Assembly (NCBI GenBank): GCA_948144175.1
Contig: CANXME010000504.1
Location: forward strand, 1-64,000
Direction of reading: 5' to 3'
Length of the DNA stretch: 64,000 nucleotides
DNA from: Closterium sp. NIES-65
Lineage: Eukaryota > Streptophyta > Zygnematophyceae > Desmidiales > Closteriaceae
Both the position numbers and the translations under genes were made by a program. Positions 52,189-60,345 of this stretch are shown piece by piece. The notes under the pieces were generated by a model. It was not told the origin of the DNA, ran no database searches, and saw only the letters and a program-made list of their open reading frames with translations. The stretch's first letter is position 1. Each line of letters begins with the position of its first letter.

Positions 52189-53273
52189 ATGGCCTCCCTT
52201 AGTGTTCTCACCTTTGACGCTGAGGGTCGGGTAGTTGACTTTGAGGTCTGGGTAGATGATCTGCAGCTTTTCCTACAGTGCGATGGGGCAGACGGTCTCT
52301 CCCTATTCGACCTCACTTCTTGTGCCTCTCCTGCCCCTACTGCTGATGCTGACGCCAATGTTCGCTCACAGTGGGCCACGCGTGATGCTGCTGCTCGCCT
52401 TGCTGTGCACCGCCACTTACCGACCACTGAGCGTGCACACTTTAGCCAGTACAAGAGTGCTTAGACCTTGTACGATGCTGTAGTTGCACGCTACTCTTCC
52501 CCTGACACTGCTGCACTTAGCCGCCTCATGCTACCGTACCTCTTCCCCGACCTTGCTGTCTTTCCCACAGTCGCTGACGTCATTACGCACCTCCGCACTA
52601 GTGACACTCGCTACCGCGCTGCGCTTCCTGCTGAAATCTGCGCCAAGAACCCCCCCCCCCCCTCTACTACATAGTCACCTGGCTCCCTGACTCTCTCCGC
52701 GTAGTCAGGGACCACTTCCTCTCAGTTTGCCCCACCACTCTCACCGTTGACCTCCTCGAGAAGGCCCTCATAGCGGCAGAGAAGAGCATAGTTGCTATAG
52801 GAGCCTCTCGTGGTGACACTTGCACCCCCGTCTTTGAGGGGTGTTCTCCCTCCCCCCTCTTGCCCTCTGTTGCCTCTGCTGCTGCAGCCGACCTCGTTGG
52901 TTTCGAGTCGGTCGGCGCTGCGTCTGCCCCGAGCGGGAGACGCCGCACCGGCAAGGGCAAGGGGGGCAAGGGCGCTGGAGGGGCTGGAGGGGGCGGTTGA
53001 GGTGGTGGTGGAGGCAGTGGAGGGAGTGGGGGTGGTGGTGGGAGTGGTGCCGGGGGTGGCGGCGGCGGCAGCAGAAGTGAAGGCGGCGGAGGCGGTGGTG
53101 GTGGCGGAGGGAGCAGAGGCGGCGGAGGGAGCGGAGGCAGCGGAGGTGGCGGAGGAGGCGGAGGTGGAGGAGGCGGCGGAGGCGGCGGTGGCGGCGGCGG
53201 TGGTGGAGCGGGTCGCGATTCTGCGCAGAGGAGTGGCGCAGGTGGTGGTCCGCGCCAGCAGCAGCGGAGAGGT
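52189..53273 (+). pseudogene. gag of A4
   Basis: ATG at 52189 (MASLSVLTFDAEGRVVDFEVWVDDLQLF). TAG at 52462-52464 replaces the CAG of KSAQTLYDAV. The frame continues to a frameshift and small deletion at the C run 52651-52662. The next part encodes LRVVRDHFLSVCPTTLTVDLLEKAL, the Lys/Gly segment and a poly-Gly tract (52970-53210), again with a stop (TGA at about 52998) and frame changes. Capsid-like N-terminus present, so this is the Gag region missing from G and F. Confidence 0.85.
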
Positions 53274-53969
53274 GTGACCCTGTCCCCTCAGCAACTTCGT
53301 GAGTGGTACACTGCGCGTCAGCGCGGTGGGGGTTTTAGTCCCTGCACTTACGTCCTCCGTACCGGCGACCGAGCTGGTGAGCAGTGCGGAGGCCCGCACT
53401 CCACCCAGCTCTGCTTCGGTCGCCTGACGGACGCGTGGCGTCGCCAGTTCCCTGAGGCAACAGAGATCCCTCGCTGGGGAGATCTGTCTAGGGCGGGGGT
53501 TGCCGTCTTTGATCTTGACTATGATGCTATCCTTGCTACCATGTATTCTGTGACTACTAGTGTTGAGGGTGACTGTTACCTGTGTGTACCACCTGACCTG
53601 GGCATTGAGGCCACTGCTCTAGGTACTGGTGAGGCTGCTGCTCTAGGTGCTAGTGTGTCTGCTGCCCCAGGTGCCAGTACGTCTGCTGCCCCAGGTGCTG
53701 GTGAGTCTCCTCTCTCACGTTCTACGTTGGCTCAGGCCTTCCACACCTTCATCCTTGACTCGGGTGCGTCCCGCTCCTTCTTTCGAGACCGCACCGCTCT
53801 TACGCCGCTCAATCAGCCGGTTGAAGTCTCCCTGGCAGACCCCTCTAGGGGTCCTGTCCTTGCTAGCTTCTCCACTGTGTTACCGTGCCCGGCAGCCCCC
53901 TCTAGCGCCCTGTCAGGTGTCTACCTCCCCTCGTTCTCTACGAACTTGGTGAGTGGAGCGGACCTATAG
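53274..53969 (+). pseudogene. gag C-terminus and protease of A4
   Basis: An open stretch of 232 codons: LSPQQLREWYTARQRGGGF, the Cys/His segment CTYVLRTGDRAGEQCGGPHSTQLC, the LATMYSV segment, Gly/Ala/Ser repeats, then the protease motif DSGASRSFFRDR near 53760 and the C-terminal GVYLPSFSTNLVSGADL. It ends in TAG 53967-53969, where G and A3 read CAG. This is the cleanest A-family copy of the segment bridging Gag and protease and shows they share one frame. Confidence 0.85.
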
Positions 53970-55200
53970 GATAGGGGGGTTGACCAGTTCACTCCTGCGA
54001 GTCAGCGAGTGACCCACTGCACGTGTGCTCGGACAGGACGACACTTGGCCACGTTCACCCGTCGGCCAGGGTCGAGCTCGTACACCCTTACTACTGAGTC
54101 TCCTACGGCTGCTGAGTCTGCCCAGGTAGCTGCGTCGAGTCAGGTGTTTGCTGCAGCGTCCAGGTCTGGTCCTGAGTCTGCTCCCTGCTCGTGTCGTCTG
54201 CTGTCCCACCAGACTCTCCTTTGGAATCACCGCCTTGGTCACCCCTCCCTGCCTCGTCTCCAAGGCATGGCCTCCCGTGTCCTTGTCTCTGGTCTCCCTC
54301 GGTCTCTCCCTCCCCTACCTCCGGGGCCTGGCCCTACCTGCGTCCCCGGCGTCAAGGGGCGACAGCGCGCCACCCCTCACTCCTCCGAGTTTCCTCCGAC
54401 AGAGGCTCCGCTGCAGACTCTCCACATGGACGTGTTGGGCCCAGCCCGCGTCAGTGGGCAGGGGCGCGAGCGGTACTTCCTGCTGGTGGTTGACGACTAC
54501 TCGCGTTACACCACAGTCTTCCCCTTGCGCAGCAAGGGTGACGTCACTGAGGTGTTGATCGACTGGATCCGCTTAGCTCGTCTTCAGCTCAGAGAGAGTT
54601 TCAGCTCCGACTTTCCTGTTCTACGTCTGCACTCGGTCAGAGGCGGGGAGTTTTCCTCTGCCCGTCTGGGAGCCTTCTGTCGTGCACAGGGCATCCACCA
54701 GACCTTCACGCTTCCGGCCTCTCCACAGCAAAATGGGATTCCTGAGCGTGGCATTGGCATGGTTATGGACGTCGCTCGTACGTCCATGATGCATGCGGCT
54801 GCTCCCCATTTTTTGTGGCCGTTTGCGGTTCAGTACGCCGCGCATCAGCTCAACCTTCAGCTCCGGGTCTCCTTGCCTGAGACCTCCCCCGCCTTGCGGT
54901 GGAGCGGGAAGGTTGGCGATGCGTCTGCGTTTCGGGTCTGGGGATCTCGGGCGTTTGTCCGCGACTTGTCTGCGGACAAGCTGTCCCCCCGTGCTGTTCC
55001 CTACGTCTTCCTTGGCTTCCCCCCTGACGCTCATGGGTGGCAGTTTTACCACCCCACCTCGCATCGTATTCTGTCCTCCCAGGACGTCACCTTTGATGAG
55101 TCGGTGCCTTACTACCGTCTCTTCCCCTACCGCACTGCGCCTCTCCCCTCGCCGCCGCTCTTCCTTGCACCAGGTCCCCCCCCGGTAGACCCCCTCCCCC
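53970..55200 (+). pseudogene. integrase of A4, catalytic Asp changed
   Basis: Open from about 54009 with the zinc region (HRLGHPSLPRL ... CVPGVKGR, second Cys changed to Gly), first catalytic Asp (HMDVLGP, Trp to Leu), second position HSVRGGEF (GTC, Val, at 54636-54638 instead of Asp) and Glu (GIPERGIG, Ala to Pro). The frame is long but the DDE triad is broken, so it is inactive. The end WGSRAFVRDLSADKL and FLGFPPDAHGWQFYHP is conserved. Confidence 0.88.
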
Positions 55201-55859
55201 CTCAGGGTCCTGCCCCGTCAGGTGTGTCCCAGGTAGACGAAGTCGAGCCTGTCGAGGTAGCTGTTGACTCTGGTGCTGCTAAGGGTGCTGAGCCTGCGGG
55301 TGCCGGGTCTGGGGGTACTGAGACTGGGGGTGCTGAGCCTGGGGGTGCTGAGCCCGGGGATGCGGAGTCTGGGGGTGCTGAGACTGGGGGTGTTGAGTCT
55401 GGGGGTGTTGAGCCTGGGGGTGCTGGGTCTGGGGGTGTGGATCCTGGAGGTGCGGAGCCTGGGGGTGCCGAGCCTTGGGGCGCTGGGTCTGCTCGTGTGG
55501 CCGCCGGTGGTGCTTTGTCGAGGCAGGAGCCACTCTCTCCACAGGAGCTGCGCGAGTGGTTTGCCCGCCGCTGGAGACGTGCTGCTGAGACTGGGGGTGC
55601 TGCTGAGGCTTTTGGAGTTGGTCCTGCTGGAGCTGCTGGCAGTACTAGTGCTGCTGGAGCTGGAGCTGCTGGGGGTGTTGGTGCTGGTGTTTCTCCTAGC
55701 GCCGGTGCGCCTGGTAGTGCTGCTGGCGCTGGTGCTTCTGAGGGTGCTGGTGTTGGCGCTGGTGGAGCTGGAGGTGCTGCTGGCACTGGTGCTGCTGCTG
55801 GGGGTACTGGTGCTGTCCTTGCTGGTTCTGGAAGCGCTGCGCGGCCAAGGTCGTACTTG
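55201..55859 (+). pseudogene. linker of A4 up to the truncation
   Basis: In frame with integrase: about 14 GAEPGG-like units (55280-55480), one QEPLSPQELREWFARRWRR motif (about 55520-55580), then a Gly/Ala/Thr tract to about 55859, where A-family similarity ends. Confidence 0.75.
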
Positions 55860-56190
55860 TCGCTGCCGTTGATACTATTGTTGCTGCTGATGCCGTTGCC
55901 GGTGCTGACGCTGGTGTTTGCGTCGGCACTGCTCCGACTATTGCTGTTGCGCCCCCATTCTATTATGCAGCATCCATAGAGCCTTCAAGCTCACTGAAAA
56001 GGGCCTCATTTGGCATGAAACTACTACCTGCCTCATCTATGTAGGGCGAATCCTAGCGCGCTTAACCTCGCGTCTGGCGTAGCTCGGCGTCTTCCACCTT
56101 CAGACGCTCGACCTCTACAAACAACATCTGCATGTCGGCCTACATCGCCCGAAACTATTGCATCATCTCTTTCAACTCTACCTGGTCCAT
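55860..56190 (-). pseudogene. gypsy H1 gag N-terminus
   Basis: Minus-strand ATG at 56188-56190 starts a coiled-coil-like protein (MDQVELKEMMQ, ADMQMLFVEVERLKVEDAELRQTRG) followed by an acidic stretch and a Pro/Ala/Thr-rich segment (VPTQTPASAPATASAATI). The same frame contains six stops in about 110 codons, TAG four times and TAA twice, each where Gln fits the context. The layout resembles gag of the chromovirus at 18770 (coiled coil, then Ala/Pro spacer). It is cut by the A4 truncation at 55859. Confidence 0.65.
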
Positions 56191-56393
56191 GTTTCGCAGG
56201 CTTCGTCAAACGCGTATGGGGTGGCTAGAGATATGTACGACTTTGAAGATGCGAATGCTAACTTAGTCGAAGTGAAATAATTATATTTGGTTGACACACT
56301 AGCCACTCCACAACCCACCAAGTCTATCGCTCTCCTTACACAAAGTACCTCGAAAACATGAGGATAACCTAGAAAAGTAGCTTTGATATCAAG
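56191..56393 (-). other. H1 leader with primer site
   Basis: About 200 bp between gag and the putative LTR. Minus-strand TTGATATCAAAGC at about 56380-56392 sits just inside the LTR border and resembles the initiator-Met primer site with three changes. No ORF. Confidence 0.5.
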
Positions 56394-57479
56394 TGTGCAA
56401 GATTCAATAACGCGGAAGTGCTTATAACTACTGAATAGCAGATGAAGCGTAGCACTTGCAGAGAGTCACCCAACAATAGTCGTAAGTTAAACTATGGGGT
56501 GTTGGCACGAACTCTAGGAGTGATCGCAATTTTGCTTAGTTTGTTGCTTAGACGTTCGTTCTTCCATCAATGCCGCGATTTCTTCGGAATGTTTGTGCAG
56601 TTGCTGTAGCAGATCATTCAGACACTGCTGTGTGAGACTCATAACATCGTTATGTTCGGCCTTGTCGAAGACGTCAGCTAAGCTTATTTCTAGTTTCAGT
56701 CGTGGCTGCATGCGTTTACGAGAGAACGCGAGGACAGCGACTCCTAGGCGCTAAGCGGTGTGATTCCCTTCGGATGCAAAAATGAAAAGTTGGGGAGATG
56801 CCTGGTCTAAAATAAAGTGGCCCTGAATACCAAGTGTTACGGGTGCAATGGAACGAGATAGCAAGGATTGAAGTATGTGATCAAAAGATACAAAATATGA
56901 GTGAAGGCATGAGCGAATACTTATGTGCGAAAACATGCAACGTTTACGCGGTGCGTGCGAGCTAGCTAGTGGAAGGCTGGCATGGAGGGTCGGGCAAGCC
57001 CCAAAGTGTAGGCCGATTCGACTAAGCCAACGGTGCATGGTTTGGTGAAAAAGGGCGTGCAAAGTTGGCAAAGCCCCGTTAAGAGTAACGGGCGAACAAC
57101 GGCTGCTCCTGTGCACGATGTTGACGGTCGCGGTAAGGAATGTCGAGAAAATTGCTTACAGCGGTGGACGATCGATCTTCCTTGAATTTGCGGGAATAAC
57201 TCTATCAGTGGGAGCTAGACTACGGGCTAGGCATGGGATAGGAGGGATCTTTGTGTTCGTTCCCTAGTTGTTCTCCAGCGCTTGTTCATTCACGAGGCAA
57301 AACCGCAAGTGTTTCTTTTACAAACAAAATTTGAGAACAATGATACTATCCAGTTGGCAAGACAAGACTACATTAGAGCTAGCATGCAAGCAGGTCGACT
57401 GCCAGCGCAGCATGGTCGACTGCGTTCCAACACGATTTGGTCGACCACGCTCCAGCAGTGCGAAGTCGTGGCTTGCCAA
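56394..57479 (-). repeat. probable 5' LTR of H1, cut by F
   Basis: The block begins on the plus strand TGTGCAAGATTC (so it would end ...CA on the minus strand) next to the primer site and runs to the F insertion. Its right part, 57210-57479, matches the repeat at 16691-17010. Small frames within it (for example minus 56514-56711) have no recognised motif. The length, at least 1,086 bp, is within the range of gypsy LTRs. The left LTR counterpart is too damaged to confirm the borders. Confidence 0.5.
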
Positions 57480-57604
57480 TGTCAAACATATATGACATAG
57501 TCTGTGTAGGCTGTAGTGGGGTAGACTATATGGGGTACAACACTGCTAGGTTTTCTTACTTGTACCCATCTCCTTGCTAGTTCAGTCATTCTTCTTTCTT
57601 CACA
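57480..57604 (+). repeat. 5' LTR of F
   Basis: 125 bp, TGTCAAACATATATG...TTCTTCACA. Identified by its similarity to the G and A LTRs and by the primer site that follows; the partner is outside the window. Confidence 0.8.
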
Positions 57605-57988
57605 TGGTATAGAGCGGGTTCCCTAGTGGGACCGTTTCTTTCTAAGGGCCCACCATTAAATTTTTTTTTTTCCTAACCTGTCCAAAGCGCGCTTCGCGCT
57701 CTAACCTGCCCTACCCTTTCGCGGCCCCTTAGCGGCCTGCCCTGCTCCTTTGGCCCCTTAGCGGCCCCCTTCGCGGCCCCTTAGCGGCCCCTTCGTGGCC
57801 CCTTTGCAGCCCCTTAGCGGCCCCTTCGCGGCGCTTCGCGGCCCCTTAGCGGTCCCTTCACGGCCCCTTCGCGGCCCCTTCGCGGCCCCTTAGCGGCCCC
57901 TTCGCGGCCCCTTCGCGGCCCCTTAACGGCCCCTTCGCGGCACCTTCGCGGCCCCGCCCCGTTGCTCGTAGCGGCCCCGCCTCGTCGC
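57605..57988 (+). repeat. leader of F, left part
   Basis: Hairpin GGTTCCC-TAGT-GGGACC, GGGCCCACCA, AAAGCGCGCTTCGCGCTCT hairpin (57684-57703), then about 250 bp of near-exact GCGGCCCCTT(A/C)GCGGCCCCTT repeats (unit 15 bp: CTTAGCGGCCCCTTC and variants). The leader resumes at 59691 after NA3. Confidence 0.75.
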
Positions 57989-58124
57989 TGTCAGAATCTT
58001 ATGTTTGTCTAGCCTGCAGTGGGGTACTCAATAGTGAGTACAGCCCAACTTAGGGTTTCCTATATGTACTCAACTGCTTGCTAGTGAACTCCTCTCTTCT
58101 TCATTTCTCGTTCTGATCTTCACA
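57989..58124 (+). repeat. 5' LTR of NA3
   Basis: 136 bp, TGTCAGAATCTTATG...ATCTTCACA. Confidence 0.92.
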
Positions 58125-59554
58125 TGCTATCAGAGCATCTACGGTCCTGGCCTGTGGGCCCACCTAACTGCTTCCGCTTCTACTCTGTGCTCGGCACGCC
58201 CTGAGGCGTGCCCCTCGCGCTTCTCTTAGCGGCCCCGTTGCCGCCCTTCCAGGCCCCTCGCGGCCCCTTTGCGGCCTTGTTGCCGCCCTTCCAGACCCCT
58301 CGCGGCCCCTTCGCGGCCCTGTCGCTGCCCCTTTCGCGGCTCGTCGCCACCCCTTTCGCGGCTCGTCGCCGCCCTTCCAGGCCCCTCGCGGCCCCTTCGC
58401 GGCCTCGTCGCCGCCCCTATCGGCCCCGTCGACGCCGCCAGCGGCCCCGTCGCCGACCCTAGCGGCCCCGTCGCCGCTCCTATCGGCCCCGTCGCCGCCG
58501 CCATCGGCCCCGTCGCCGCCGCCAGCGGCCCCGTCGCCGACCCTAGCGGCCCCGTCGCCGCCAGCGGCCTGTCGCCGCCCTTCCAGGCCCCTCGCGGCCC
58601 CTTCGCGCCCCCGACGCCGCCCCTATCAGCCCCATCGCCGCCGCCAGCGGCTCCGTCGTCCCCTCTTTTGGCCCTTCCTCGACCCTGCCCCGGCTCCGCC
58701 CCGGCCATGCTTCGTCACCTGGCGCGGCGCACCGGGGGCACGTGCACCGCCCCCCCACCTTTTCCCGTCGCCCGTCGCGGCTCCCTCGGGGGCCACCTGG
58801 GGGACGGAGGCGAGCGTCGCCCCTTTTGCCGCCTGCTTTGGCGCCCTAGGAGGCTGCGCGTCGACCCCCCCCCCTCCGTAACCTCCCTACCCGCCATCCC
58901 GCCCTGCCCTGTGTTAGGGTTTGGGGGTGGCGAGTAGGGGGTGATGGGTGTGTGGTCTCCCCTGCTCCTCCTCCTCCTTCGTCTCCCACTGCTGCAGCTG
59001 TCGCTGAGGGGGGTGGATGTGTGGGAGCCTGGGGTTTAGGGTTTAAGGGGGGTGCTGTGGGAGTGGAGCTAGGGTTTTGAGGGAGGTGGATGTGTGTGAG
59101 CCTGCGGTTTAGGGTGTAAGGGGGGTGCTATGGAAGTGGAGCTAGGGTTTGAGCAGGGGGTGTGTGACGAGAGGTGTGGGGCAGCTGGAGGAGGTTGTCG
59201 TCGTGTCGTCAGCAGCACCAGTAGTCCGGGGCGTTGCTCCGGTAGCCCAGTCGTAGCCAGCTGTGCCAGTCGCCCGTGGGTCCGTTGCTCGTCTGCCGCT
59301 AGTTTTAGCCGCGGAGCTAGTTACTCCAGTAGTCCGGAGCGTTGTTCCGGTAGCCGCTGTGCCAGTGTGACTCCTGTGGCCCGTGTGTCTGCAGCTTCAG
59401 CCGTCGCCTCCTATCTCCTCTCCTCTTACAGTCTCGCCTCCTCCTCCTCACTTGCCCTTTGTGAATGACTCTAGCTTTGCTCCCTATTGTGAACTCCTGC
59501 TCTATGCCTGCTTGCTCATTGTGCTGATTACACCCCACTTTGGCTATGGGGGTG

Positions 59555-59690
59555 TGTCAGAATGTTATGTTTGTCTAGCCTGCAGTGGGGTACTCAATAG
59601 TGAGTACAGCTCAACTTAGGGTTTCCTATATGTACTCAACTGCTTGCTAGTGAACTCCTCTCTTCTTCATTTCTCGTTCTGATCTTCACA
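59555..59690 (+). repeat. 3' LTR of NA3
   Basis: 136 bp; two differences from the 5' LTR (near positions 10 and 57). Confidence 0.92.
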
Positions 59691-60345
59691 GTCGCCAGTC
59701 GCGGCCCCGCCACGTCGCCACCCGGGTGTCGCCCCTTCCTCGTCACGACGCCCCTGCGAGACCCGTAAGGCACGGCTCCTGCGCGTCGCGACGCCCCAAC
59801 GGGACCCGAGCGTCGCCCCCTCTTGTCGCGACGCCCCTGCGGGACCCGCGCGGCGTCGCCCCTGCCCGCCGCGGCGCCCTGCTCTAACCCGCGCCCGACC
59901 TTCAGACGGCCGCCCATGCCCTCCCCCCTGCAGCAGCCGCCCCTGGCCCCTTGAGCAGCCGCCCTTGCAGCAACCGCCCCTGCAGCAGCCGCCCCAGGCC
60001 TCTCGAGCAGCCGCCCTTGCAGTAGCACCCCTAGACCTCTGCAGCCGCCCCTGGCCCCTCGAGCAGCCGCCCCTGCAGCAGCCGCCCCTGGCCCCTGGAG
60101 CAGTCACCCCTGCAGCAGCCGCCCCTGGCCCCTGGAGCAGCCGCCCCTGCAACAGCCGCCCCTGGCCCTTGGAGCAGCCGCCCTTGCAGCTGCCACGGAG
60201 CCCTCGCCCTCCAGTGGTAGCGGCCTTGCCGTTGCCACCGTCGTACGCCTGCCCTTCTCGCCACTGGTAAGCACTGCCCTGCCCGTACTGCTGTTACTGC
60301 TGCTACTGCTCTTTCTACTGCTACTGCTACTCCTGACGTGGCCAG
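59691..60345 (+). repeat. leader of F, right part
   Basis: About 59690-59880 has GCGACGCCCCTGCGGGACCCG-like units; 59930-60190 is an array of GCAGCCGCCCCTGGCCCCTGGA units (about 22-30 bp). Then CTGCTACTG-rich sequence to the ATG. No gag-like frame. Different unit from the A leaders and from G. Confidence 0.7.

Larger units (their letters stand above)
51252..55859 (+). mobile_element. Ty1/copia element A4, 3' truncated
   Basis: Plus-strand copia of the A family: 133-bp 5' LTR, primer site TGGTATAGAGC, leader, gag, protease, integrase and linker. Similarity stops at about 55859 inside the linker (AARPRSYF region); RT, RNase H and 3' LTR are absent. Left of it lies H1 sequence upstream of RT, and right of it H1 gag, so one deletion removed the A4 3' half together with part of H1. 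No TSD can be confirmed. Confidence 0.88.
57989..59690 (+). mobile_element. non-autonomous LTR retrotransposon NA3
   Basis: 1,702 bp, two 136-bp LTRs differing at about two sites, exact TSD GTCGC (57984-57988, 59691-59695), inserted in the leader of F. Primer site TGCTATCAGAGC at 58125. Interior: perfect hairpin GGCACGCC-CTGA-GGCGTGCC (58193-58212), GGCCCCGTCGCCGCC arrays, the shared leader block (58755-58870), the duplicated TAGTCCGG hairpin module (59205-59355), and CTATGGGGGTG before the 3' LTR. No coding capacity. It is shaped like NA1 and NA2, with the same order of modules. Confidence 0.92.
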
